NCBI GenBank assembly: GCA_036479015.1
Contig: JAZGFB010000047.1
Span: 1 to 64,000, forward strand
Length of the DNA: 64,000 bases
Source: NVTR01 sp036479015
GTDB lineage: Bacteria; Pseudomonadota; Alphaproteobacteria; Rhodobacterales; Rhodobacteraceae
Direction of reading: 5' to 3'
Under the pieces are notes generated by a model. The model searched no databases and was not told the origin of the DNA. It saw only the letters and a list, made by a program, of their open reading frames with translations. Positions 7,836-15,582 of this stretch are shown one piece after another (within the stretch, counting starts at the first letter, position 1; every line of letters starts with the position of its first letter). The translations under genes were made by a program, and so were the position numbers.

Positions 7836-8708
7836 ATGAAAATCGGTTTTATCGGGCTGGGCAACATGGGCGGGCCCATGGCTGCCAATCTGGCCGCGGC
7901 AGGCCATGAGGTGACCGGCTTTGACCCAAATGCACATTTTCCGCAAGGCATTGAAAAGGCTGAAAATAGTATCGTGTCCGCGCGCGGACAGGACGTGGTC
8001 ATCACCATGCTGCCAAACGGCGACATCCTGCGCACGGTGGCCGCGCAAATCATTTCCGCCATGGGCAAAGGCGCGGTGTTTCTAGATTGCTCGACCGTTG
8101 ATGTTGCAAGCGCCCGCGCCGTTGCCGAACTGGCCGAAAAGGCCGGTTTGCACGCCCTTGATGCCCCGGTTTCGGGGGGCGTTGGCGGCGCCACTGCTGG
8201 CACGCTAACATTTATGGCCGGTGGCAGTGATGCAGGTTTTGCCAAAGTCGCGCCACTGTTTGATGTGATGGGCCAAAAGGCCGTGCATTGCGGCGCGTCC
8301 GGCAATGGCCAGGCGGCGAAAATCTGCAACAACATGATCCTGGGCATCACCATGATCGCCACCTGCGAAGCGTTTGCGCTGGCCGACAAACTGGGGCTGG
8401 ATCGCCAAAAAATGTTTGATGTGGTGTCCACGTCTTCGGGCTATAGTTGGGCGATGAACACCTATTGCCCCGCCCCCGGTATCGGCCCGACCAGCCCGGC
8501 CGACAATGATTATCAGCCCGGCTTTACGGCCGATCTAATGCTTAAAGACCTGCGCCTATCGCAACAGGCGGCCGTTGATGCTGATGCCGACACCCCCATG
8601 GGCCAGGCAGCAACCATGCTCTATGAAACCTTTGTCGACGCCGAAGATGGCAGCGGTCGGGATTTTTCCGCCATGTTGCCAAGGTTTGAAAACAGGGGCC
8701 GTGGATGA
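7836..8708 (+). CDS. mmsB: 3-hydroxyisobutyrate dehydrogenase
   Basis: A 290-aa NAD-dependent beta-hydroxyacid dehydrogenase that oxidises 3-hydroxyisobutyrate to methylmalonate semialdehyde, the substrate of MmsA at 2.4 kb. It shows the N-terminal Rossmann motif IGFIGLGNMGGPMAANL (residues 3-19), the substrate-binding motif APVSGGVGGATAGTLTFM (110-127) and the catalytic lysine in AAKICNNM (Lys162). A strong GGAGG ribosome-binding site precedes the ATG. The stop overlaps the Crp/Fnr regulator start by 4 bases, so the regulator belongs to the same transcript. Confidence 0.96.
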   Translation: MKIGFIGLGNMGGPMAANLAAAGHEVTGFDPNAHFPQGIEKAENSIVSARGQDVVITMLPNGDILRTVAAQIISAMGKGAVFLDCSTVDVASARAVAELAEKAGLHALDAPVSGGVGGATAGTLTFMAGGSDAGFAKVAPLFDVMGQKAVHCGASGNGQAAKICNNMILGITMIATCEAFALADKLGLDRQKMFDVVSTSSGYSWAMNTYCPAPGIGPTSPADNDYQPGFTADLMLKDLRLSQQAAVDADADTPMGQAATMLYETFVDAEDGSGRDFSAMLPRFENRGRG

Positions 8709-9364
8709 GTTGGACAGATGCCGCGACCGGGCTATCAACACTGGACCCTGAGGCGCGCCAAAAGCTGAACCTACTGGCACCCGCCGACATCCAAAAGGGC
8801 ACGATCCTGTTTCGCCCAGGCAATGCCGTAAAGGGATATGTCATTGTCCTGACAGGAAAGATCGCTGTAAATTTGATCGGCCCCACCGGGCGCGACATTC
8901 TTCTGTACCGGGTGGAACCAGGCCAATCCTGCATCCAATCCACCCTGGGCCTGATGGGGGGGGAAGACTATTCAGGCGAGGCTACGGCAGAAACGGATGC
9001 AAGCATAATTCTGCTGCCCCGCCATATGTTTTTGGATCTGATCGACAGTTCGCCCGCATTTCGCCGCCTGGTCTTCACCGCCTTTGCCACCCGCATGCAA
9101 TCAATGATGCACCTGCTGGAAAGGGTCGCCTTTCAAAAAGTAGAAGCCCGGCTGGCCAGTTACCTACTGGATCAGGCTGACAACACCGGTGAATTGCATA
9201 TCACCCAGGCCAACCTGGCCACCGCCATCGGATCAGCCCGCGAAGTCATATCACGACGACTAGAGGCATTGGAAACCCGGGGGTGTATACGTCGCGAACG
9301 CGGGCGGATAAACATTCTGAACCCGGAATTGCTGCGTTATCTTGCGGATGAAACTGCAATGTGA
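8705..9364 (+). CDS. Crp/Fnr-family transcriptional regulator
   Basis: A 219-aa regulator with a cyclic-nucleotide-binding-like beta barrel (about residues 20-115), a dimer helix, and a C-terminal winged helix-turn-helix (TQANLATAIGSAREVISRRL). It has no FNR-type N-terminal four-cysteine set. A single cysteine in YRVEPGQSCIQST (Cys76) lines up with Cys78 of the second Crp/Fnr protein at 55.8 kb, and the two are clearly paralogous (GR-I-LYRV--G-SC; SAREVISR / TAREVISR). It overlaps mmsB by 4 bases and is followed by a DUF2892 gene. It could regulate the valine operon, or respond to a redox or sulfur signal. Confidence 0.92.
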   Translation: MSWTDAATGLSTLDPEARQKLNLLAPADIQKGTILFRPGNAVKGYVIVLTGKIAVNLIGPTGRDILLYRVEPGQSCIQSTLGLMGGEDYSGEATAETDASIILLPRHMFLDLIDSSPAFRRLVFTAFATRMQSMMHLLERVAFQKVEARLASYLLDQADNTGELHITQANLATAIGSAREVISRRLEALETRGCIRRERGRINILNPELLRYLADETAM

Positions 9365-9431
9365 CCATGTCACACGGGCTAATCATATATTAATATAGAC
9401 AGACACCATCACTTAAATCTGGAGACAAACA

Positions 9432-9641
9432 ATGCTTAAGAAAAATATGGGCTCACTTGATCGAATTTTGCGCGCCGTTCTTGGCCTGGCACTACTGGCA
9501 GGGTTTTTCCTGCTGCCCGACGCCAGCTATCGTAACTGGTTGCTGCTGGGGATCATCCCGCTGGCCACGTCAATGATCAACAGCTGCCCGGTCTATACTT
9601 TGTTGGGGCTGAAAACCTGCCCGATGAAAGACGCTGAATAA
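9432..9641 (+). CDS. DUF2892 small inner-membrane protein
   Basis: A 69-aa membrane protein with two hydrophobic segments (about residues 14-28 and 35-55) and two conserved cysteines in NSCPVYTLLGLKTCPMK. This matches DUF2892, the family that forms the membrane part of YgaP-type rhodaneses and often sits near sulfur or redox genes. GGAGA lies 7 bases upstream of the ATG. It is 67 bases after the Crp/Fnr gene and probably co-transcribed. Function is not established. Confidence 0.85.
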   Translation: MLKKNMGSLDRILRAVLGLALLAGFFLLPDASYRNWLLLGIIPLATSMINSCPVYTLLGLKTCPMKDAE

Positions 9642-9648
9642 AACTGCC

Positions 9649-9671
9649 GCGCCGGGGGAATTCCCCGGCGC
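9649..9671. terminator. GC-rich hairpin after DUF2892
   Basis: GCGCCGGGG, loop GAATT, CCCCGGCGC: a perfect 9-bp stem starting 7 bases after the DUF2892 stop. There is no T-run, so it is either a non-canonical terminator or an RNA 3'-end stabiliser. Confidence 0.55.
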
Positions 9672-9730
9672 ACCACTTGCAAAACACGTACAGTTTGCTG
9701 ACAGTTGTCTGAGACAACGAAAGCCGTACT

Positions 9731-10915
9731 TTGAAATCCTTTTCCCAGTCCCCCACCGATGATGCCTTTGTGCAAAACCCCTATCGGTTTTATGAAACCG
9801 CGCGGGCCAACGGTGAACAATTGTTTTATTGGGAAGAATTTGGCCTGCCTTGCACAGTATCCTACGCCGCTAACTGGGCCATCCTGAAAGACCGCCGGTT
9901 TGGCCGCGAAACACCCAAAGGGTGCGAACCCGACAAGCCCGCCCATCAGGCCGGTTTTTGGGCAGTAGAAGATCATTCATTGCTAGAATTGGAACCACCG
10001 CGCCATACCCGGCTGCGTGGCTTGGTGTTACGCGCCTTTACTTCACGCCGGATAGCCGGGCTGGCGCCCGAAATAGCCGCGTTGTGCCACCAATTAATCG
10101 ACGCCATGCCTGGTGAAGATTTTGACTTACTGCCCCATTTCGCCCAGAAATTGCCGGTGATCATCATCGCCCGCCTGCTGGGCATCCCGGAAAACCGCGC
10201 CGATGATTTGCTGGCCTGGTCCCATGATATGGTTGGCATGTATCAGGCCGGGCGCAGCCATGAAATGGAGCTGTCCGCCGCCCGGGCTGCCAGCGAATTT
10301 TCTGATTTCATGCGCGATTACATCGATTACCGCCGCCAACGCCCGGCCGATGACCTGATCACCCATCTGATTGCCGCTGAAGAAGACGGCCAAAAACTAA
10401 GCGCCAGCGAACTGATCTCAACATGCATCCTGCTGCTCAATGCCGGGCATGAGGCCACGGTGCACAGCATCGGTAATGGTGTCGCAGCTATGCTGCAGAC
10501 CGGGCTGAACCGCGACTGGCTGACAGCAGGTAACATTGACAAAACCATTGAGGAAATAATTCGCTATGATCCCCCGGTACACATGTTCCAAAGATGGGCC
10601 TATGAAGACATCGAGGTGGGCAGCCAGACTGTCAGAAAAGGCGAAAAAGTCGCCTGCATTCTTGCCGGGGCCAACCGCGACCCGTCCCGTTGGGGGGATG
10701 CAGAAACTTTTGATCCAACCCGCCCGATCCAAACAAATGTCGGCTTTGGCGCTGGCGTGCATTTCTGTATCGGCGCACCGTTGGCCCGCTTAGAAATGCG
10801 CACCGCCCTGCCGATCCTGTTTGACCGTTTGCCGGGGCTAAAACTGACAGAGCAGCCGCGCTATGGGCAGACCTATCACTTTCACGGGCTGGAAGCATTG
10901 CAGGTCAGGTGTTGA
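9731..10915 (+). CDS. Cytochrome P450
   Basis: A 394-aa soluble bacterial P450 monooxygenase. Diagnostic motifs are present: the I-helix oxygen-activation motif LNAGHEATVH (near residue 238), the K-helix ExxR in EEIIRYDPP (near 273) and the haem-thiolate loop FGAGVHFCIGAPLARLE with Cys346. The frame begins with TTG at 9731; no ATG gives a better N-terminus, and the ribosome-binding site is weak, so the start is uncertain by a few codons. No ferredoxin or dedicated reductase is adjacent; fpr at 14.7 kb is a possible electron source. The substrate is unknown. Confidence 0.93.
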   Translation: MKSFSQSPTDDAFVQNPYRFYETARANGEQLFYWEEFGLPCTVSYAANWAILKDRRFGRETPKGCEPDKPAHQAGFWAVEDHSLLELEPPRHTRLRGLVLRAFTSRRIAGLAPEIAALCHQLIDAMPGEDFDLLPHFAQKLPVIIIARLLGIPENRADDLLAWSHDMVGMYQAGRSHEMELSAARAASEFSDFMRDYIDYRRQRPADDLITHLIAAEEDGQKLSASELISTCILLLNAGHEATVHSIGNGVAAMLQTGLNRDWLTAGNIDKTIEEIIRYDPPVHMFQRWAYEDIEVGSQTVRKGEKVACILAGANRDPSRWGDAETFDPTRPIQTNVGFGAGVHFCIGAPLARLEMRTALPILFDRLPGLKLTEQPRYGQTYHFHGLEALQVRC

Positions 10916-10916
10916 A

Positions 10917-10942
10917 GCCTCCGGCGGGGATGTTTTGACAAA
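10917..10942 (-). repeat. Dispersed intergenic motif, copy 1
   Basis: On the minus strand this reads TTTGTCAAAAC then ATCCCCGCCGGAGGC, a close match to the motif at 21175, 25986 and 56991. It starts 2 bases after the P450 stop. Confidence 0.6.
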
Positions 10943-10950
10943 GAGAAAAT

Positions 10951-11412
10951 CTAGAGCGGCAGCATTGTCGTTGATTTGATCTGCTCCATCGACAGCAACG
11001 CGGTAACATTGTATATTTTCACCTCTGATATCAGCGCCTGATAAAATTCGTCATAGGCCCTAGCGTTTTTCACCCGCACCTTCAGGATATAGTCAATATC
11101 GCCCGCCAGCCTGTGGGCTTCCTGTACCTCGGGGCGGGCTTTCAGGGCGCGTAGAAACGCCGCCTGCCAGTCAGCTTCGTGTTCACTGGTTTTGACCAGC
11201 ACGAAAAAACAGGCCTCAAGCCCCAGCGCGTCAGCGTCCAGCACCACCGTTGTCTGCCCGATCACCCCGGCGGCCTTCATTTTCTTGATCCGATTCCAAA
11301 CCGGCGTCTTGGAAGAGCCTGATTTGCGGGCAATTTCATCCAATGACTGGCTGGCGTCGCGTTGAAGCTCTGCAAGGATTTTCCGATCGGTGGCATCTAT
11401 TGAAGCTGGCAT
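10951..11412 (-). CDS. Lrp/AsnC-family transcriptional regulator of sulfate assimilation
   Basis: A 153-aa Lrp/AsnC regulator with an N-terminal helix-turn-helix (DRKILAELQRDASQSLDEIA, residues 8-27) and a C-terminal ligand-binding RAM domain. It is divergent from the DUF2849-cysI-cysH-DUF934-fpr operon, and this gene pairing recurs in alphaproteobacteria, so it most likely controls that operon and itself. Clear inverted repeats lie in the 150-base gap. The effector (perhaps a sulfur amino acid) is not known from sequence. Length matches the family. Confidence 0.94.
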   Translation of the reverse strand: MPASIDATDRKILAELQRDASQSLDEIARKSGSSKTPVWNRIKKMKAAGVIGQTTVVLDADALGLEACFFVLVKTSEHEADWQAAFLRALKARPEVQEAHRLAGDIDYILKVRVKNARAYDEFYQALISEVKIYNVTALLSMEQIKSTTMLPL

Positions 11413-11430
11413 TCTACATACTTTCTACTG

Positions 11431-11519
11431 TTAGAACGAAATCAGTTCCGAATGACCTTTGAAAGTAATTTGTTCTTACTTTCTGTGCCATATGGCAATT
11501 AATCAGAATATCGTTCTAA
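11431..11519. promoter_or_regulatory. Candidate Lrp operators in the divergent cys promoter region
   Basis: Two symmetric elements occupy the gap between the regulator and the cys operon. GAAAGTAA (11461-11468) and TTACTTTC (11476-11483) form a perfect 8-bp inverted repeat with a 7-base spacer. TTAGAACGA (11431-11439) and TCGTTCTAA (11511-11519) form a perfect 9-bp inverted repeat that encloses it. Nested sites fit Lrp oligomers wrapping DNA. The regulator assignment is by position. Confidence 0.55.
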
Positions 11520-11562
11520 TATCAAGGGACGTTGAAATACGAACCGTCAGAAAGGATCACCC

Positions 11563-11874
11563 ATGGCTCGCCCCTTTAGTCCGAAAGTAATTACCGCCAA
11601 TGCCCTGATCAATGGCGCGGTGATCTATCTTACACCAAACGACAACTGGTCCCCAGATCACGCCCAGGCCGAGCTGATAACAGATGAGGACCACGCCCAA
11701 TTACGCCTGCTGGATGCACAAATGCAACCCGACATTGTTGGCGCTTACTTGGCCGATGCCACCAGCGGCGGACATGGCCCCCAACCCATCCATTTTCGCG
11801 ACATCACCCGCGCTAAGGGCCCGTCAAATTACCACCACGGCAAACAAGAGGCATCCAATAATGTATCAGTATGA
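11563..11874 (+). CDS. DUF2849 protein of the cys operon
   Basis: A 103-aa soluble protein of the DUF2849 family, found at the head of alphaproteobacterial sulfite-reductase operons. Its biochemical role is not established. AAGGA lies 8 bases upstream of the ATG. The stop overlaps the cysI start by 14 bases, so translation is coupled. A siroheme-synthesis gene (cysG), which often precedes DUF2849 in related operons, is absent here. Confidence 0.88.
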   Translation: MARPFSPKVITANALINGAVIYLTPNDNWSPDHAQAELITDEDHAQLRLLDAQMQPDIVGAYLADATSGGHGPQPIHFRDITRAKGPSNYHHGKQEASNNVSV

Positions 11875-13531
11875 CAATTTTGACAGCACTTTTGTCCGTA
11901 CCCGTGCTGATCAATTCCGCGACCAGGTGGCACGGCGCATTGATGGGAGCCTGACCGAGGATGAATTCAAGCCCCTACGCCTGATGAACGGGCTGTATCT
12001 GCAGTTGCACGCCTATATGCTGCGGGTGGCGGTGCCTTATGGCACGCTAAATTCGGATCAATTGCGCACATTGGCGACCATTTCCGATAGGTGGGACAGG
12101 GGATATGGCCATGTCACCACGCGGCAGAACATGCAGTTTAACTGGCCGCGGTTAACCGATGTGCCGGACATGCTGGACGCACTTGCAGATGTTGGCCTGC
12201 ACGCGATCCAGACATCGGGCAACACCATTCGAAATGTCACTGCTGACCACTTTGCCGGGGCCGCAGCTGATGAGGTGGCAGACCCGCGCCCGGTGGCCGA
12301 ATTGCTGCGCCAATGGTCCACGGACCACCCTGAATTTCAGTTCCTGCCGCGCAAATTCAAGATCGCCGTTACCGGCAGCGCCACCGACCGCGCCGTTATT
12401 CACGCCCATGATATTGGGTTGCAACTGGTGCAAAACGCGCGGGGCGAAAATGGGATCAAAGTAATCATAGGCGGCGGGCTGGGCCGCACTCCTATGGCCG
12501 GAAAAACCCTACGGGAATATTTGCCCAAGGGTGATCTGCTGCCCTATGTCGAGGCTATTCTCAGCACCTATAACCTACTGGGGCGGCGCGATAACAAATA
12601 CAAAGCCCGCATTAAAATTACGATTCATGAACATGGGTTGGACAATATCAAGGGGTTGGTAGAGGCACGCTTTGCCCAGTTGCGCCCTGAATTTCGTGGC
12701 GTTGACCAGGGTATTCTGGCCCGGATAGAGGCACAGTTTGCCGCCCCTGAATACACCCAGAAACCTACCGAACCGTTTGATATTGCAACCGGCGAAGACC
12801 CGATCTTCCGGTCCTGGTCTGACACCAACACCCACGCCCACAAAGCCACCGACCACGCAATTGTCACCGTGTCGCTTAAGGCAATCGGCCAGACCCCGGG
12901 GGATGTAACATCCGATCAAATGCGCGCGTTAGCTAAGCTGGCGGACGACTACAGCCATAGCGAGCTGCGCTTTAGCCATGAGCAAAATATCATCCTGCCC
13001 CATGTGCACCGGGGCGACCTACCAGCTGTGCATGCTGCCCTGAAAGCCGTCGGTCTGGCCACCGCCAATATCGGCCTGATCTCAGATATTATCGCCTGTC
13101 CCGGTATGGATTACTGCGCGCTGGCCACGGCCCGCTCAATCCCTGTGGCGCAGGCAATTGCCTTGCGATTTGATGCGTTGAAAATAGAACATGACATCGG
13201 CCCGCTTAAGGTCAAAATATCGGGCTGCATCAATGCCTGCGGCCACCACCATATCGGCCATATCGGTATTTTGGGGCTGGATCGTGCGGGCGTGGAAAAC
13301 TACCAGATCACCCTGGGCGGGGATGGCAGCGAAAGCTTTGTCATCGGCAAACGCGCCGGGCCGGGCTTTGCATATGATACCATTGTTGCCGCCGTTGAAC
13401 GGCTGGTCATGGCCTATCTCGAACTGCGCCTGAACCACAGTGAAACCTTCCTGCAAACCTATCGCCGGTTGGGCGAAAAACCATATATCGCCGCGCTTTA
13501 CCCGGCCAAGGACCACGCCCATGCTGCATGA
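11861..13531 (+). CDS. cysI: Assimilatory sulfite/nitrite reductase haemoprotein
   Basis: A 556-aa sulfite/nitrite reductase-family enzyme with two ferredoxin-like halves. The siroheme-[4Fe-4S] ligands are visible: C-x5-C in CPGMDYC (Cys413, Cys419) and C-x3-C in CINAC (Cys456, Cys460). It reduces sulfite to sulfide with six electrons. The ATG at 11861 follows AAGAGG with about 9 bases spacing; the frame stays open further upstream inside DUF2849, but that stretch is not conserved-looking. No cysJ flavoprotein is present, so electrons probably come from ferredoxin, perhaps through the Fpr-like enzyme encoded downstream. It overlaps cysH by 11 bases. Confidence 0.95.
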   Translation: MYQYDNFDSTFVRTRADQFRDQVARRIDGSLTEDEFKPLRLMNGLYLQLHAYMLRVAVPYGTLNSDQLRTLATISDRWDRGYGHVTTRQNMQFNWPRLTDVPDMLDALADVGLHAIQTSGNTIRNVTADHFAGAAADEVADPRPVAELLRQWSTDHPEFQFLPRKFKIAVTGSATDRAVIHAHDIGLQLVQNARGENGIKVIIGGGLGRTPMAGKTLREYLPKGDLLPYVEAILSTYNLLGRRDNKYKARIKITIHEHGLDNIKGLVEARFAQLRPEFRGVDQGILARIEAQFAAPEYTQKPTEPFDIATGEDPIFRSWSDTNTHAHKATDHAIVTVSLKAIGQTPGDVTSDQMRALAKLADDYSHSELRFSHEQNIILPHVHRGDLPAVHAALKAVGLATANIGLISDIIACPGMDYCALATARSIPVAQAIALRFDALKIEHDIGPLKVKISGCINACGHHHIGHIGILGLDRAGVENYQITLGGDGSESFVIGKRAGPGFAYDTIVAAVERLVMAYLELRLNHSETFLQTYRRLGEKPYIAALYPAKDHAHAA

Positions 13532-14258
13532 CACCACCCTTACCCGACAGGGCCACACGATCGCCGATTTGAACCATCGGTTCAGCCCGCAAAATGCCAT
13601 GGCGGCACTAAAATTTACCCTAGAAAGTCCAAGCTTGGGCCGGGTGGCATTGGTGTCCAGCTTTGGGGCTGATGCCGGCGTTCTTTTGCACATGGTTGCC
13701 CAAATCAACCCACACCTACCGGTGTTGTTTTTGGACACAGAATTACTGTTTCCCCAAACCCTTGGCTACCAACGCGATCTGGCCCGCCATCTGGGCCTGA
13801 GCAATGTTCAACTGATCCGCCCAAAGCGCGAAACATTGTTCACCAAAGATCTTGACGCCATGTTGCACCGTACCAACCCAGACGCCTGCTGTGCTCTGCG
13901 CAAATCCCAACCGCTGGAACAGGCGTTGACGGGCTATGGTGCCTGGATCACCGGGCGCAAACGGTTTCAGGGTGGCACCCGCCAGCGGCTTGATCTGTTT
14001 GAACCGGACAAAGGCACCCGCATCAAGATCAACCCGCTGGCCCATTGGACGCCCCAAATGGTGCAGGCCTATTTTGAGACCCACAACATCCCCCGCCACC
14101 CACTGGTGGACGCCGGGTATCCTTCGCTTGGTTGCCAGCCCTGCACGACCCGCACCCGCAACGGTGAACCCCCGCGCGCTGGACGCTGGCGCGGTCAGGA
14201 CAAAACCGAATGCGGCATCCATTTTACCACGATCAGCACAAACCGGAGGAACCAATGA
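13521..14258 (+). CDS. cysH: Adenylylsulfate (APS) reductase, assimilatory
   Basis: A 245-aa thioredoxin-dependent reductase that converts adenylylsulfate to sulfite and AMP. The nucleotide-binding SSFGAD is at residues 46-51. The [4Fe-4S] cysteine set CC (123-124) plus C-x2-C (205, 208) marks the APS-reducing rather than PAPS-reducing type, and the catalytic cysteine is in ECGIH (Cys231) near the C-terminus. The ATG at 13521 lies inside the cysI end (11-base overlap); an upstream extension would be within cysI. The stop overlaps the DUF934 start (ATGA). Confidence 0.95.
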   Translation: MLHDTTLTRQGHTIADLNHRFSPQNAMAALKFTLESPSLGRVALVSSFGADAGVLLHMVAQINPHLPVLFLDTELLFPQTLGYQRDLARHLGLSNVQLIRPKRETLFTKDLDAMLHRTNPDACCALRKSQPLEQALTGYGAWITGRKRFQGGTRQRLDLFEPDKGTRIKINPLAHWTPQMVQAYFETHNIPRHPLVDAGYPSLGCQPCTTRTRNGEPPRAGRWRGQDKTECGIHFTTISTNRRNQ

Positions 14259-14638
14259 CAATTATTGTGAATGACAGCGGGTTTCACAGTGATGATATTC
14301 CGCAAAGTGCACCAATGCTGTATATCGCGGCCGATACCAACCCCACCAACATGGGCGTTCCCGATGAAAACACCCTACTGGTCTGCGTTGATTTCCCCAG
14401 TTTCGCTGATGGCCGCGGCTTTACCCTAGCCCGTCACCTGCGCCAGCTGGGCTATACCGGGCGCTTACGGGCCATGGGCCATCTGATTGCTGATCAGTAC
14501 ACCATGGCCCGGCGTGCCGGCTTTGATGAGGTTGAGATCAGCGATGATCTGGCCACCCGCCAGCCCTGGCCCCAGTGGCAAGCCCGCACCGACTGGCAGG
14601 CCCATGACTATCAGTCGCGCCTTGGCCACACGCTTTAG
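14255..14638 (+). CDS. DUF934 protein of the cys operon
   Basis: A 127-aa soluble protein of the DUF934 family, a conserved companion of cysI and cysH in proteobacteria; its biochemical role is unknown. The start overlaps the cysH stop by 4 bases and is preceded by GGAGG at 14245-14249, which decides the start over an upstream in-frame codon. Conserved-looking text includes GRGFTLARHLRQLGYTGRLR and DQYTMARRAGFDEVE. It is 61 bases ahead of fpr. Confidence 0.9.
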   Translation: MTIIVNDSGFHSDDIPQSAPMLYIAADTNPTNMGVPDENTLLVCVDFPSFADGRGFTLARHLRQLGYTGRLRAMGHLIADQYTMARRAGFDEVEISDDLATRQPWPQWQARTDWQAHDYQSRLGHTL

Positions 14639-14699
14639 ACTTTCATCACCCCCCATGCCCCCTTAAGAAAAGGAACCGGCACTTTGCCGCGTCAATCAA

Positions 14700-15518
14700 A
14701 TGAACACACAGGTCCCCGTGAACGATATTCCCGCCAAAAAAGTCCCGACATTGCCTGACAGCCAGACCGTCACCAATGTGCGCCACTATACTGACAGCCT
14801 GTTTTCTTTCCGGGTGACGCGGCCAAAATCGCTGCGGTTTCGCTCGGGCGAATTTGTCATGATCGGCCTGCCCGGCCCCACCGGCAAACCCCTGCTGCGC
14901 GCCTATTCAATTGCTTCACCATCCTGGGATGAAGAATTGGAATTCTATTCAATCAAGGTACCAAATGGCCCGCTGACCAGCCGATTGCAGCATATAAAAC
15001 CCGGCGACGAAATCATCCTGCGCCCCAAACCCGTGGGCACCTTGGTGCATGACGCGCTGACCCCGGCGAAAAATCTGTGGTTTTTTGCCACCGGCACTGG
15101 CATTGCGCCTTTCGCCAGCCTGATGCGTGACCCGGAAACCTATGAAAATTACGACCAGGTGATCATGGCCCATACCTGCCGCGATACCGCCGAGTTAAGC
15201 TATGGGCGAGAGTTGATCCAAAGCTTACCCGATGATCCATTGATCGGCGAATTTATTGGCGAAAAGCTGCGCTATTACCCAACCACAACCCGTGAACAAA
15301 GCCCAGTTATGGGCCGGATCACCGACAACCTGACTTCTGAAAAAATGTTTAAAGATTTGGGATTGCCCCAAATCACGCCGGAAACTGACCGCGCCATGGT
15401 CTGTGGTTCACTGGGCTTTAACGCCGATATGAAGAACATTCTGGAAGGCTACGGAATGGAAGAAGGCGCCAATTCCGAGCCAGCCGATTACGTGGTGGAA
15501 AAAGCCTTCGTCGGATAG
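14700..15518 (+). CDS. fpr: Ferredoxin--NADP(+) reductase
   Basis: A 272-aa flavoprotein of the ferredoxin-NADP reductase superfamily (bacterial Fpr type). The FAD-binding motif RAYSIAS is at residues 67-73, the NADP-binding glycine motif GTGIAPFASL starts near 132, and MVCGS marks the nicotinamide site near the C-terminus. It moves electrons between NADPH and ferredoxin or flavodoxin. As the last gene of the cys operon it is a natural electron supply for CysI, given the lack of CysJ; this is inferred from context. Start at the first ATG; the ribosome-binding site is weak (the AAGGAACC run is about 20 bases upstream). Confidence 0.94.
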   Translation: MNTQVPVNDIPAKKVPTLPDSQTVTNVRHYTDSLFSFRVTRPKSLRFRSGEFVMIGLPGPTGKPLLRAYSIASPSWDEELEFYSIKVPNGPLTSRLQHIKPGDEIILRPKPVGTLVHDALTPAKNLWFFATGTGIAPFASLMRDPETYENYDQVIMAHTCRDTAELSYGRELIQSLPDDPLIGEFIGEKLRYYPTTTREQSPVMGRITDNLTSEKMFKDLGLPQITPETDRAMVCGSLGFNADMKNILEGYGMEEGANSEPADYVVEKAFVG

Positions 15519-15534
15519 CAAAATCGAATAGCAA

Positions 15535-15564
15535 AACGCCGCCCCGGTTTCCCAAAGCGGCGTT
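15535..15564. terminator. Hairpin between convergent fpr and Ala/Glu-repeat gene
   Basis: AACGCCGC and GCGGCGTT form a perfect 8-bp stem with a 14-base loop, placed 16 bases after the fpr stop and 18 bases after the end of the opposite gene. T-runs are weak on both sides. A bidirectional terminator is the likeliest role. Confidence 0.6.
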
Positions 15565-15582
15565 AAATTGGTTTAGTGTCGA

